Source: Cyanophora paradoxa
Taxonomy: Eukaryota > Glaucocystophyceae > Cyanophorales > Cyanophoraceae
Length of the DNA stretch: 64,000 bases
Assembly (NCBI GenBank): GCA_004431415.1
Contig: QPMI01000621.1
Location: 124,001-188,000, forward strand
Direction of reading: 5' to 3'
The position numbers and the translations under genes were made by a program. Shown piece after piece: positions 19,408 through 31,500 of the stretch. Within the stretch, counting starts at the first letter, position 1, and every line of letters starts with the position of its first letter. Below the pieces are notes generated by a model that was given only the letters and a program-made list of their open reading frames with translations, did not search any database and was not told the origin of the DNA.

Positions 19408-20932
19408 GGGGCGGCTGATCCTGAATAAGGTTCAAATCCCGGAAACCGACTTCGAAGGGCTCCGAAATGCCTCTAGTCCGGGCGGACCCCATAGCGGCAC
19501 TCACCTTCGAGGTGTGGGCCGTCCAGTGCGTCATAGTAACGCGCAGAGGGAGCAGGCTGCGGTTAAGGGTCATCATGCCCGTCGTGGCCCGGTCCGATAA
19601 CCCCGAGAGGGGAGCAAATTTAAATTTTGTTTTTTTGTTGGAGGCAGAGGAAGCGGTTCGTTCGGAACTATTACGTATATATACGCTCAATATGCGACTC
19701 CCACGCTGATTAGTGCAACCACGCGCAGATGCTCGATGCGCATGCGCAGGGCCAAGATGCGGCGATCGAAGTCGTGGCTTGCAATTGATTCCGGTCAACT
19801 TCATTATCATCATGATCAGCGTATACGTAGCGCGCAACTCAATTATCAGCTGCAGTCAGTGGCTCGTATGCGTAGCGAATATTAAGCTGGCTCTAGATCT
19901 TGCATGTCGGCTCGCTAGCTATTGCAATACTGCATGCTGATTGCAATTGAAACCTGGTGACCAGAGGACTGCTATCGATATACAAATCTTTCTTGCAATT
20001 AGATCTAGAGGGGGTGCATGCATATGCATATGAGTAGCGCCCGAATTTCGTACCTTTCTAATCCGCTGCACACTAGAGCAATCTGCCTCTGTTCCCCACC
20101 CGGCAATTTCAGTGGCAATTTGCTGCGCTCGCTCCCGGCCCGGCGGGCCGGCTGGGACCATGCCATGATGACCAGGACGTCCTTCAAGGCTTGCAGCATT
20201 AAAATATTTGGACGATACCACCTGTGCTGGCCGTGCCAGACCTCCGAGGCTCGGCTCTTCGAGAAACATAGCCCCTGCAGCTGGAGCATCCTCCGATCGC
20301 GAGGCTCAACAGCTAGCATTTTAGCCTTTAGACAGCGCTTCGCGATCGAGATTCAGCCCCGACATTTACAGACCTCATGATCAGCGACTTTTGGTAAGTC
20401 GAGGCGGCCCGAGCCTCGGAGCCCCAGCCGCGGCCCTGGCCCCGCCCCGCCGAGCTGCGCGCGGACCGCCGTCGACGTCCCCGGCCCCGCCCCCGTCGGG
20501 CGCCTCCTCCGCTGCCTCGCCCCCGCCTTCGACTGGGCCGACGAGCCTCGAGCTCGGAGAGGGCCGACGAGGGCCTGGGGGGCCGACTGGGCGGCCTCCG
20601 CGGCTGCTGACGTCGCCGCCGCGCCCTCCTCCGGCCGGCCGCCGGCGCCCTCGCGCCCCTCGCGCCCCTCCAGGGTCGCCGGGTCGGGTCCCTCATGAAC
20701 CCTTCCCGCACCCCGGGCCCCAGGGGCCACGTCCGACCGGCCCCCTGCCGCCAGGGCCGCTCCGTCTTCCATTGCACCCACCGCCCCGGCCCCGGCCGCG
20801 GATAGCGCACCTCATGATCAGCCGGCGACTGGACCGGAGCGGCGCATTCGCGGATCCGGATCCCGGAGCATGCGCAGACAGCGGCTACGGACGTCGACGA
20901 GGCGAACGGGGCAAAGATCCTGCGTGCCCTCG
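19408..20932. other. Intergenic region with one copy of a GC-rich dispersed repeat
   Basis: 19600-20370 has AT-rich patches and many short palindromes. 20399-20720 is one copy of the repeat paired with 22660-22985. No gene is supported; long ORFs here are Arg/Pro/Gly shadows. Confidence 0.4.
20399..20720. repeat. GC-rich dispersed repeat, copy 1
   Basis: It shares ordered blocks with 22660-22985: cccccgtcgggc, ctccgctgcctcgcccccgc, ttcgactggg/ttcgattgca, cgccgccgcgccctcctccgg and cctccagggtcgccggg/cttccagggccgccggg. Both copies lie close to a TGATCATGA word (20375 and 22574). They may be decayed copies of a coding exon or of an unclassified element. Confidence 0.55.
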
Positions 20933-22353
20933 CTAGCGCTGCGGCCCTCCTCGCCCTGTACATGTGCCGCCCCGGCCGTCCCTGACCCGCCCTCTTTGAT
21001 TGTCATCATGATCAGTGGCGGGTCGCGGGCGGCCGCGGGGCTGGCCATGGTCAAGGGGCGAGGCGCGGGTCGAGGCGTGCAGCGAGCCACTCGTCGGCGA
21101 TTCGGATCGTGAGAAGACGCTGCAGCCTGCTGCAGCATGCATATGAGCCGCGCGCGCCCATGCCAGCACGCGGGCGCCGACGGGGGTCTGAATTGCGGAC
21201 CGCTGGCGGCGGTCGGCGGGGGTGCCCGAGAGGGTCCCGTCGCGGGGCGAGCGGCGGTGCCAGCGCAGCTGGCGGCGGACCTGCGCATGCGGGGCGTGGG
21301 ACAGGGCGGGCAAGGCGCGGGGCGGGGGCGGACCTCGGCGTCGGAGAGGGCGTCGACGGCGGCGGAGTCGGTGAGCATGCCGCGCGGCGCCCCGGCCTCG
21401 TAGCGCTCGCCGCGCCCCTGCAGCCACTCGCGCAGCCGCCGCGGGAGGCCGACGCGAGCGAGGGCAGGGCAGCCAGACGCGGCGAGCGCCCGCACGTCGT
21501 CAATGGAGGCGGGGGTATCCTCCAGCCGCAGCTCCTCCAGCCGTGCCGCCCCTGCGCTTGCCGCCCCCGGGCCCGCCCACATCGATCCCGATATCGATGC
21601 AGCGTGACCGCGGCTGCAGCTGCACGCGCACCGCGCAGTGGCGAGAGGGACGTGACCCCGGTGCCGACAAGGTCGAGCGATGTGAGGGCGGGGAGGCCTG
21701 CAGAGCCGCGCGCGGGGGGCCCGGGGTGAGGAAGAGGGTGATCATGACCGGTACAGGCGCCGGGGCCGGGGGGCGGGTGGCGGGCACGGGCGAGAGGCGC
21801 GAGGGCCGGCGACTCGAGCAGCGGGTTGCCTCGGAGAGAAAGAGAGCGAAGGCGGAGGAGGGCCGCCGGCAAGCCAGGGGGTAGATCGATGAGGGAGTTG
21901 CGCGCGAGGGAGAGCCTCTCGAGGGCCGCCCCGAGCCGCAGCACCCCCTCCGGCACCGACTGGAGCCCGCAGCCATCCAGATGCAGTACTAGAGACCCTG
22001 TTCGCCTTGGTTCTGCAGCTGCCGCACCGGCCCGCTTCAGCTACGTATACCCTAATAATATTACTGTTGCAACCGCGTGCGGTTGGGCGGTTGCGGTTCG
22101 CGCGGGCTGGCGCTCACCTGCGAGCGCGGCCAGCCTCTGAACCAGCTGCGACTTGTTTGTCTGACCGGAGAGGTCAACCTCCTTGACGACAGGGGCCGCG
22201 CCGGCCGTATTTCTCGTCTCGGCCGCGTCGTGCGCAGATCTGATCGCCCTCCGAAGTGAGTTGCGCGAGGCCCCGCGCCGTAGGTGGAGGATCGGAATGA
22301 GCTCGAAACGCTGATTTAGATGACGTACGTATACGCGAGATCTCCCCCGCCAT
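20933..22353 (-). CDS. Leucine-rich repeat protein, multi-exon
   Basis: A plausible start is MAGEISRIR at 22353. The next exon ends VKEVDLSGQTNKSQLVQRLA with donor GTGAGC. The main LRR exon reads LVLHLDGCGLQSVPEGVLRL, GAALERLSLARNSLIDLPPG and LRSLSLRGNPLLESPALAP, which are three regular repeats of about 23 residues. Further exons read GLPALTSLDLVGTGVTSL and ARLEELRLEDTPASIDDVRA, then EWLQGRGERYEAGAPRG and LSDAEVRRQLRWHRRSP. LRR proteins are protein-binding scaffolds; the partner is unknown. The first-exon linkage and the C-terminal end (stop 20933 in the frame used) are uncertain. Confidence 0.6.
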
Positions 22354-23266
22354 CCGCCCTAGCTCGCTTGGACGGCCGAAGCACAGTGGCAAGGTGCTCG
22401 AGCTCGGGCCGGACGCTTGCCTCGCTCGAGCTCGAACTGCTTTCGCTAGACTGTGCGACACTGAATCAGCTCACGAGGGAGCCGCGCGCGGCCGGGGCCG
22501 GCCAATTACGCACCATGGTCGTTCGATTCGCACCCGTACCCCTTCCGCACTGCGGACCGCACTGCGAGGGCGCTGATCATGAGCAAGCGTTTACTTCTGA
22601 AGTCGACGCGTACGCCTACCCCGATTGCAGAGCGCTTTGCGCAGCTGCGCGCTGGCGTCGGATCCGGTGCGGGCGCCGGCGCGCGCCGGCGTCGGCGCCA
22701 GCCGGCGCCCAGGCTCCCGCCGCCCTCCCCCGCCCCCGTCGGGCCCCTCCCCCGCTGCCTCGCCCCCGCTTTCGATTGCAACGGGGCCGGGGCCGACGAC
22801 GGGGCCGACTGAGCGGCCTCGAGCTCGAGCTCCGCGGCTCTGATGTCGATCTTGACGGCGCCGCCGCGCCCTCCTAGGCCTCCCCCGCGCCTCCTCCGCC
22901 GCACCCTCCTCCGGCCGGGCGCCCTCGCGCGCACCCCTCGAGCTCGCGCCCTTCCAGGGCCGCCGGGCCCGAGCTCGAGGCCGGCCGGGGCGCCCGGCCG
23001 CCGCCTTCGAGGGCTCGCCCCGCCGCGGCGCCGGCGCCATGGCCAGCCCCCCCCGTGCGCCGTCAGCTAGGCTAGGGCTTCCTCTTCTGAAGCTCAATTT
23101 CGCCCAGCAGCTGATCCGCTCGTGAGCGCTAGCTATGTATGCGCTAGCGGGTTAAACCGTGAACGTTAACATTCGCCCCGCCGTATACGTTATAACTCAA
23201 AAATGTGCGGCCGGGCGCCCGGCTGCATGCGCATGCAAATGTGCACAGAAGTATGAGCTATATCGC
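22354..23266. other. Intergenic region holding the second dispersed repeat copy
   Basis: No gene is supported. 22660-22985 is the partner of 20399-20720. The remaining sequence is GC-rich with Ser/Glu-type palindromes (gagctcgagctc) and an AT-richer stretch near 23150-23290 that borders the 3' end of the SNM1 gene. Confidence 0.4.
22660..22985. repeat. GC-rich dispersed repeat, copy 2
   Basis: The partner of copy 1 at 20399-20720, with the same blocks in the same order and orientation. The copies are only partly alike, so the duplication is old. A search of the genome for more copies would tell whether this is a transposable family. Confidence 0.55.
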
Positions 23267-26261
23267 TTATACAGCACTGGTGGAATTAATCACGATCAGG
23301 TGCCGCCCCGGCCGGGGCCCGGGCCCGGGGGGCCGAAGCCGCCGCAGCCGCCCCCGAAGTAGGCCGAGATGGGCCGCTGGCCCCCCGCCCCCCCCGCGCC
23401 CCTCCGGATGCCCCGCCTTCTTCCGCCCCCGCTTCGGGGGCGAGCCGCCGGCGCCGGGTGCTGGCGCCGGCGGGCGCTTCTCCGCCCCGGAGCGAGCGCG
23501 AGCAGGGGCCGAGGGAGAGGGCGAGGGCGAGGGCGAGAGCCACGGCGGCGACGGAGACGGCGACGGCGACGGCGACGCAGCGGACGGGACTGGGGCCACC
23601 CCGCCGCCCCGCTCCTCGCTCTCCTCCTCGAGATCGATCACGTCGGGCGGGCCCGGGCCCCGGGGCGGGGCGGGCCCGGGGCGGGCCGGCGGCGGGCCGG
23701 CGGGCGAGGCGCCGGCGCCGGCGGCGGCTGCCCCCCGCGAGGATCGCGCCGCCAGCCCCCGGGAAGGGCCCCCGCCGCTCCCTTCCGCCTCCTCCACCTC
23801 CTCGGCGTCCTCCTCCTCGGCGTCAAGGTCCACAGGCTCGGGCGCGCCGGAGGCCGGCCGCGCCCCCTCCTCCTCCTCTTCTTCTTCTTCTTGTTTCAGG
23901 GACGCGTCCCCTCCCCCCCGCGCTTCCACCGCCCCTCCCTTTCTCCGCGGCCGGGGGCCCGCCGTATACGTACCCCCTGCCGTCGCGGTCGCCGTCGCCG
24001 CCGAAGGGCCGAAGAGCCGCCTGAAGGAATCCGCGCTCCGGCCCTGGGGGGTACGGGTCGGCGCGAGCAGTGGTACGGGCGGCGCGGAGCGACGCGGGGC
24101 CTCCCACGAGCTCACGTTTCGGTCCACCAGATTCGAAAAGTGCTTCAGCTGTATGAGGGGCGAGGGGGGCGAAGGAACATCAGCGCCGGGGTACACGAAA
24201 GTTCGGGGGGTGGGGGGGGTGTGGGGGTGCAAGACGCGCCAGGGACTCGTCTGACTTCAGCTTTGAGCTGACGACGGTGGGTACTACGCGCTTCGGGCGG
24301 ATCAGGCCCACCTGAGACGCGAGGCGGGGGTACGGGTCGCTTTCGGGGCGGGGTACAGGGCGGGAGCGCGGGGCGGCGCGCACGAAGTCCCTTAGCTCGG
24401 CGTAGTTCGAGTGCTCGCTGTAGGGCACCTGCGGGGGGTACGAAGTAAGTCAACCTGGGGTACGGGGTATGAGAAGGGGTACGCCGCGCGCCTCGTAGAC
24501 GGCGCAGGGCCCGCGCTCGAGCCGCGCAAGCGCGCTGCTCTTCGTCTGCCACGTCCAGCCTGGGTACCCGAATGAGCCGGGACCGAGGGGGCGTACCCCC
24601 TCAGGCCGGGGTACCCGTTGGGACGAAGCCGACGATGCGCGTGAGGGGGTCAGGCGCAGCTGCTGCCTCCTCCGCCCCGCCGGCGGGAGCGGGTGCGGCC
24701 GCCCGCCTCGCCGCGTTGTGCTCCTCAAGCAACCGCTCCATTCGCTGCAAACGAAGCTTACAAACGCGTGCAAGAGCGGGGCAGCCGGAGCCGGGTACGT
24801 GTACCCCGTAGTCCGGGACGAACTTCCACCCCCCCGGGGCGAACTCGCCGAGGGCGTCCCAGGGTACGGCTGCGAGGCGCGTGTCCCCGGCCCGCGTCGT
24901 GAAGCGCGCCAGGTCCCCGGGGTCCATTCCAAGGAGCCCTGCGTGGGGGAAAGAACGGGCGGGGGGAGAAAGGTCAGCCGAACTCGAGAGCGAACTCGAA
25001 CTCAGAACGACTAGTACTAGACACTAGAAGAAGGCAGCTTGAGAGAAGGAAAGGCTCGCAAAAGAATCACGCTTTCTACCTCTAGGAAAGCCTTGAGCTG
25101 GAAGAGAGCAAGTCAATTAGATCTATGTAGCTAGCTATAGAGGGCTCGCCTAGGATGCCCATCTTGCGCTCGGAGACGTGGACTTGGCACCCGAAACTCC
25201 GCGAGCACTCCAGCAGGATCTTCTCCTAAGGGGGGAGGGGGAGTCAGTTTGGGGGGAGAGATGGGGGGGTACGCCCCGCCCCGCCCGCCCACTCGCCTTG
25301 CCGATGGTGTACGTGGCGACGCAGAGGAGAGTTCGCCCGTCCTCGAAGTGCTCCTTCGCCTTCTCCACCACAGAGCGGACCTGCGGGGCGTCAGGGGGTA
25401 CGCGGACGGGAGGCGGAGGGGGGGGTACCGACACGTCCTGAGGGGGGAAGACGAAGCGGGGGTGGCAGTACCTGGCGGGGCGGAAGAGGGTCGGGGGAGG
25501 GGTCCGGGAGACGGGATGGGGAGGGGGGTACGTGGTGTCGAGGTAGAGGCAGTCGATGGAGGGGGCGGGGGGCCCGAGGGGGGCGAAAGCAGCCCCGATC
25601 GCCTCGCGGCTCCAGCGGAAGTCGCCCGTGTGCAGGTGCCGCCTGCGCGGCGGGGTACACGAATCAGAGGGCGCGGGGAGGGGGTACAGCGTTCCGTCCC
25701 GCGCGCGCCTGCCGTCCCGCGTGCGGAAGAGGATGACGGCGGATCCGGGGCAGTGGTTCGCGGGGAGGAGCGTCACTTCGGTGCCGTCCACTTCCACCGG
25801 GCGCCCCTGCGGGAGCCGGGGGATCAAAAGCTGAAGAAGAGAGAGTGAGCGCCGAAGCGCTGAGAAAGGCGGCTGCGCGCCATCGGGAGCGGCCGTATGT
25901 ACTTCGGATCGACCTCGAGAACCTGCTCTACGAGCCGCGCTGCGAGCGAGTGCACGCGCGCGCCTCAAACGTCGTACGCGTGCGGCGAAACGGCGGCGCG
26001 GCGAGGCGCGGGGGATCGCCGCGCACCCGTTATCTCGCCCGTGTAGATGGGCCCGTCCCGCCAGCGGGCAGTGAGCCCGCTGTAGTGGTCGGCGTGGAAG
26101 TGGGAAAGGAAGAAGAGGAAGGGCCAGGCGTCGGGCGCCGGATCGGCCTCGTCCTTCGCCTCCTTCTGCCGCCAACGGAGCTTGAAGTTGTCGACGAGGA
26201 TGCGCGTGCCAGGCAGCGTGCGCCGGTACTCCGGGAAGTCCGCCAGCGATGCGCTCGTCAT
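23267..26261 (-). CDS. SNM1: SNM1/PSO2-type DNA cross-link repair nuclease
   Basis: A metallo-beta-lactamase/beta-CASP nuclease, split by many introns. Exon 1 starts MTSASLADF and has LVDNFKLRW, then the catalytic LSHFHADHYSGLT (HxHxDH). Next come EVDPKYIRPLPM, then VEVDGTEVTLLPANHCPGSA (motif with His and Cys), RHLHTGDFRW and IDCLYLDTTYPP with its metal-binding Asp. VVEKAKEHFEDGRTLLCVATYTIGK is followed by EKILLECSRSFGCQVHVSERKMGIL. The DRMBL region includes VPYSEHSNYAELRDFVRA and KRVVPTV. The C-terminal exon is long, acidic and basic by turns (DLDAEEEDAEEVEEAEG). The family digests DNA past interstrand cross-links in the nucleus. One intron, after IRPLPM, appears to be GC-AG. The C-terminal frame is uncertain: see the PIP-box finding. 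Confidence 0.85.
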
Positions 26262-26440
26262 GGCAGCGGCTGCAGCTCTCGCTCCGCGTGCGGCTGCCGC
26301 CGCGCCGGCCGCTCTGGGCGCCGCCGGGCCGACCTGGGTCACTTGGTTTTCAGTCGGGTACGCGAATTCTGATCGCTCCTGGTGGTTCGGCGGACCCGCG
26401 TTCTGGGCTTTAGCTAGCGTTCGCCATTGGCTCGGAGAAG
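26262..26440. promoter_or_regulatory. Short bidirectional promoter region
   Basis: Only 179 bases separate the start codons of the divergent SNM1 and PLAC8 genes, so both must be driven from here or from within their first exons. No clear TATA box is visible. The region contains GC-rich Ala-codon-like runs on the SNM1 side and an AT-richer core near 26340-26380. Confidence 0.5.
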
Positions 26441-28353
26441 ATGTCTCGCCGGCGGTCCGCGCCGGCGGTTGCCGATATCCAGTTCGACCCACAGGACTAC
26501 AAGTACCACACGCACCTCTGTGGCTGTTGTGACGATATTGAGACATGTGCGTGGCCCTGCCGGTTTCGGAAGCCTAAGCGGGTCCCAGCAGCCGCCTTTC
26601 CCGCTAACGCCCGAACCCGCGGCGCAGGTGTACCGACTTGTTTCTGCCCGCAGCTGCAGCTCGGAATGAACGAATGGAGATTTGCCCGAAGGACTCCGCC
26701 GTGCGTGCCCCCGGGAGGGCTCGTCGCGATTCAGCTTTTGAACCATAGAGGGCCGCCGCCTTCCGCAATCTCGGAGCCGGCCGGAATCGCGGCCGCGCGA
26801 GCCTAGGATCTCTCTAGAGGCGTTCGCAATGCCGACGGCGGCTCGGCGGGGCCCTGCGGGGCGGTTGTCCGGTGGCTCCGCAATCAGCGGCGCCCTGACC
26901 GCGGGCGGCCCTCGGCGGCGCAGAGTGAACACCTGTGCGCTTATCTGCTGCATGGATCTGTTCTCCCTCGGACTGGCGACCTGCATCTGCACCATGCTGA
27001 ACCGGTCCAAGTACCGCCGGCACTACGGTCCGCCCCGCCGCCCCGCGCCGCCGTCGCCGCCGCCGCCCGCCGCTCCCCGCGCTGACCTTCGTCCCGCAGG
27101 CGACACGAAGGTGCCGCGACCTCGCGCGCCGGGCCCTGCGGCGCCCACCCAAACTCGCCTCCGCGCAGGGGGGCGACATCGACGACTGCTGCCGGGCCTT
27201 CTGCTGCAACATGTGCACGATCTGTCAGGACGCACGCGAGCTGAAGTGCGCCCGCCTCCCACACCGGCGCGCCTCTCGCGCGAGCCGACGACGCGGCGGC
27301 GCGCGCGTAGGCTCCGGCGGGGCATGGCCGACGTGCGGGCCCGGACGATGCGCGCGCCGCAGCCCCAGCCGCAGACCGTGGCGCCCCTTGCGATGTACGC
27401 GCCGCAGATGCTCACGATGGCGCCGCCGCCGCACAGCGACCCGCCCTCGACGCACTCGCTGCACGCCTCCCAGCTGAACTACGCCCTCCCGGGCTCCATC
27501 TCGATCGCCGCGCCCCAGCCGCAGCCGCAGCTTGTGATGCAGGCCCCGGCCCAGCAGCTCGTCCTCCCCGCCCCCCAGTTCCAGATCGCCTCCGCCCCGC
27601 CCCCGCCGCCCCCGCCCCCGCCGCCGCAGCCCATCTACGCCTTCGCGGCGCCCCAGCCGCAGCTCGTGCTGCAGGCCCCGCAGCCTCCGCCGCAGCCGCC
27701 GCAGCCGCAGCCGCTCATCGGCGCGCGCGACGTGGCGCGCTTCGGGAGCACCTCGGGCGGCGTGCTGACGACCTCGACGGCGACGAACAGCTACCACCCG
27801 CGGGGCGGCGCGGGGATCGTGCACCCCTCCGGCGGGGGCTCCAACGCTATGCTAACGACCACCTACGCCATCTACCCCCAGGCGAGCCCAGCCCGCCTCG
27901 CGCCCCTCTTCTCTCTAACGCCCCCCGCAGTACCACGCGCTCCAGCAGCAGCAGCAGCAGCAGCAGATGCAGCAGCAGGTGCAGATGCAGCAGCAGCAGG
28001 TGCAGATGGTGGCGGCCGCGCCGGCGGTCCAGCAGGCCACCACCACCACCTACGCCATGGTACGCCCCCCCCGTCCTCCCTCTTTCTTTCGTTCTTCAGC
28101 TGTCCCTCTCGGCCGGGCTAACCGGCCGCCGCGCAGGTCCCCACCATCACCCCCGCGCGGCAGACCATCACCAGCCCCATCTCCCCCGTACCCTTCCCGT
28201 CGTGCGCCCCTACCCCCCTCCCCTTTCCCGCCGCGTCGACGGCTCGCGCTTCCCTTGCTCACGGCCCTTTCAGCAGACTCTGAGTTCGACTCTTCTGGGC
28301 GCGGGGCGGCCCGCCCCTCGGCCCCGCCGCCTCCGCTCCGGCCCCCGTTCTAG
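26441..28353 (+). CDS. PLAC8-family cysteine-rich protein with Q/P-rich tail
   Basis: Exon 1 starts MSRRRSAPAVADIQFDPQDY and runs into THLCGCCDDIETC. A later exon reads CALICCMDLFSLGLATCICT and RSKYRRHYG, and the next GDIDDCCRAFCCNMCTICQD followed by ARELK. The Cys-rich pairs and the closing CxxCQxxRELK are the PLAC8 signature, a family of membrane-associated proteins tied to cell size, metal resistance and transport. The C-terminal exons are low-complexity: PQPQPQ runs, a Q/M run (27945-28010) and TTTTYAMV, ending DSEFDSSGRGAARP at 28353. Such a tail is unusual for PLAC8 proteins. The junction between RSKYRRHYG and GDIDDCC does not work with a simple GT-AG pair in frame, so that boundary is unresolved. 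It converges on the F-box gene 207 bases downstream. Confidence 0.75.
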
Positions 28354-28560
28354 TCCCGTAGTTTCATGTGGCTTGAGCAGTTCAGCTTGTCCTGTAATTC
28401 AAGCGACGACGACGTTCGAGGTCAGGCGAGGGGGGCGGCGAGGGGTAGAGGGCCGATGTCCGGGGAGGCAGGCCAGGAGAGGGCAGACGGCCGCGGGGCG
28501 GCACCGGAAGGGGGTTGGGGGGAGGGGTACAAGGATGGGCCCGGGCTCGAGGGCGTCAGC

Positions 28561-31500
28561 TCAGGGGTACGGGCGGCGCCCGGCGAGGAGCCTGTCGATG
28601 GGGTCCCGGGCCCGCTGGAGGTCCTCCGGGGACTCGAACTCGCTCACGTTCGCGACGTTGATCCGGACCGAGACCTCGGGCCCCAGGCGCGCGAGGACCT
28701 GGGGGGAGGAAGGGTGAGGGGGGCCGAGAAGGTGTGGGGCGGGAGGGGGTACCTCGAAGGGGCGGAGGGCGGAGCGGGAGTAGGGCTCGAGGGTGACGGC
28801 GACGTAGAGGCGGCGGAGGGCGGGGAGGGCGGCGATCGCCTCCGCCTCGGCGACGGAGAGGGGCGCGCCGGCCTCCTCCTCCTCGGCGTCCAGGGGCCGC
28901 CCGAGGCGCAGGTCGAGCTCGGTGAGGGCGCGACGTCCTCCTCGGCGCAGGAGCCCGACGACGTCCTCCGGGCTCGCCTCGCGCGCTGCCGAAGCTCAGC
29001 TGAAGCTCAGCTGAAGCTCAGCTGAGGGCCGAGCGCGCACCGTTGAGCTCGAGGCGGAGGGCGGAGAGGTTTGGGGGGCACGAGAGGGCCTCGGCGAGGG
29101 CGGGGAGGAGCGCCGCGTTGGGGCCGGCCGCGTCGCTCCCCTCCACCCGCAGGACCAGCTCCCTGGCGCGATTGAATCTTAGATAAGCTTCAAGAGTTCT
29201 CTTAGGTTCTGGGCGGGGGTGATCCTGAGAACACGATGATCTCTTAGGTTTCCGAGTTATAATTAGATCTTGAATCTTAGATAAGACCTGGGCCTGGGCA
29301 CAAGTCTTAGGTGCCTTAGGACCAGCTCCCTGGCGCGAGTCTTAGCTATAGAGAGGGTTCTGCGCTTGTCTGGGATCTCTGTAAATGTAAGATTCTAAGT
29401 TCTAGATTTGTGCAGCTGTCAGATTCGGGGTTCCACATTTCTTTCAGATTTCTCTTAGGTTCCGGGCGTAAGATTCCTCTTAGGATCTGGGGGGGTGGGG
29501 GTACCGGAGGCTGGAGGCGCCGCGGCCCAGGGCCAGCACCGCCACCGGCGCCGTCCGGTCCGCCCGGATCTGGAGAAGCCCGAGTCAGAGAGCGGGGCCG
29601 TTACCGGTATTTATAATGAAATTTAACGGAAAGTGGAGCCTCACAGCGGAGCACGAATATTAGTCAGAGAGCGGGGCCAGATCCGGAATCTGAACAGCGC
29701 AAGGCCCAATCTGAGATCTAGCGGAAAGAGACCTAAACCTTAACAACGGAAGTCCTTCTCTTAAATCTAACCGAACGCGGGGCCGGAATCTATAACTAAA
29801 CAACGCAAGTCCTTCTCTTAAATCCAACGGCGGGCGCGCACGGGGAGCGGGGCGAGGCGCTCGAGGCGGGGCATCTAACGGAGAGAAAGGCCCTGGGGCC
29901 TCTGTAGCTAGAATCTTCAAGGCTTACGGAGATCTAATAAGAAATCTAACGGAAAGAACCTCTTATATAGGTAGATCTTATATACAGGGCGCACGCTCTC
30001 TTATTATAAAATTAAGAGGGCGCGCACGCAGAGGGGCCCGAGGGACTCGAGGCGGGGCATGCGCCCGAGGGCGGCGAGGGCGGCGTCCGAGAGCTCGACG
30101 CCCGCGAAGTGGCGGAGGTGGGGCCGCAGCGCCGCCGCGTCCACCTCCGCGAGCCGCGCGAGCTCGTCCGACCTGAAGAGGGGGCGGATGAGGGCCGGCC
30201 GCGGGGCGGAGGAGGCTAGTCTGGGCGGAGGAGGCTGGCAGAGGAGGCGCGCCGGGGCGGGGCGCGAGAGAGGGGGTGGAAGAGAGGCAGAGGAGGCTGC
30301 GCTGGGCTGGGCTGGGCCTCGAGCTCGCTCGCTCACCCGAGCTCGGCCTCGTTAGTTTGGGGCTAGTCTGGAGGAGGGCCAGGGCCCGGGCGGAGGAGGC
30401 TAGTCTGGGCTGGGCTGGGCCGGGCGGGGCCTCGCTCGCTCACCCGAGCTCGGCCTCGTTAGTCTGGGGCTAGTCTGGAGGAGGGCCGGGGCCGGGGCGG
30501 AGGAGGCTAGTCTGGGCTGGCCAGGCTGGTCGGGGCGGGGCCTCGCTCACCCGAGCTCGGCCTCGTTAGTCTGGGGCTAGTCTGGAGGAGGCCTAGGGCT
30601 GGGGCCCGGGTGGAGGAGGCTAGTCTGGGCTGGGCTGGGCCGGGCGGGGCCTCGCTCGCTCACCCGAGCTCGGCCTCGTTAGTCTGGGGCTAGTCTGGAG
30701 GAGGGCCGGGGCCGGGGCGGAGGAGGCTAGTCTGGGCTGGCCAGGCTGGGCTGGGCCGGGCGGGGCCTCGCTCACCTGAGCTTGGCCTCGTTGAGGAAGA
30801 GGAGGCGGCGGAGGCTGCGGCCGGCGGGCCCGGCGGCGAGGGCCGCGACGCCCTCGGAGACCTCGCCCCGCTGGCAGCGGAAGGCGAGGGCCAGGCGCTC
30901 GAGCCGCGCCAGGGGGGCGAGCGCCGCCAGCGCCGCCGACTCGGAGCCGTCCTTGGGGCGGAGGCCGAGGCTGCGGAGCAGCGGGCAGGCGGCGGCGATG
31001 GCGGTGGCGACCTCCGGCGGCATGCCGTTGTCGAGGGCCGGGAAGCATAGGGAGAGGGAGCGAAGGCCGCCGAAGGGAGCGAGGGCGGCCCGCAGCTCGG
31101 CGGCCGGGGGCGGCAGTATGATCGAGAGGGGCGACCGCCGCGCGTTGGCGAGGCTGAGGTGGAGCCCCTCGAGCGGGGCGGGCGCGCCCTCGGCCTCGGG
31201 CTCCGTATCCTGAGGGCGGAGCGCCCCAAGCGCTCCGAGCAGGTACGCGGACAGGAAATCGGGGCCGTACCCCTCCGCGAATCCGTGCTCGTCCATGTAC
31301 TCCGGCCCGAGCACTCGGACCACCACTTCCCGCAGCAGCGGCGCCGTCGCCGGCGCCGGCGCGGCGGCCGGCGCCGCTCCGCGCGATCCGCCGGCTGCAG
31401 CGCTGCGGCTGCGGCTCCGGGCGAACGCCGCGAGGAGACGGCAGGCCGCCGCCAGCTCGCGCCAGTCCGGGCCGAGCACGACGCCGGCGCCCCCGCCGAG

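Noticed and set aside
23205-24271. Plus-strand ORFs of about 300-350 codons across the SNM1 3' end
   Set aside because: The minus strand carries the conserved nuclease; these are complements of acidic and Pro-rich coding DNA.
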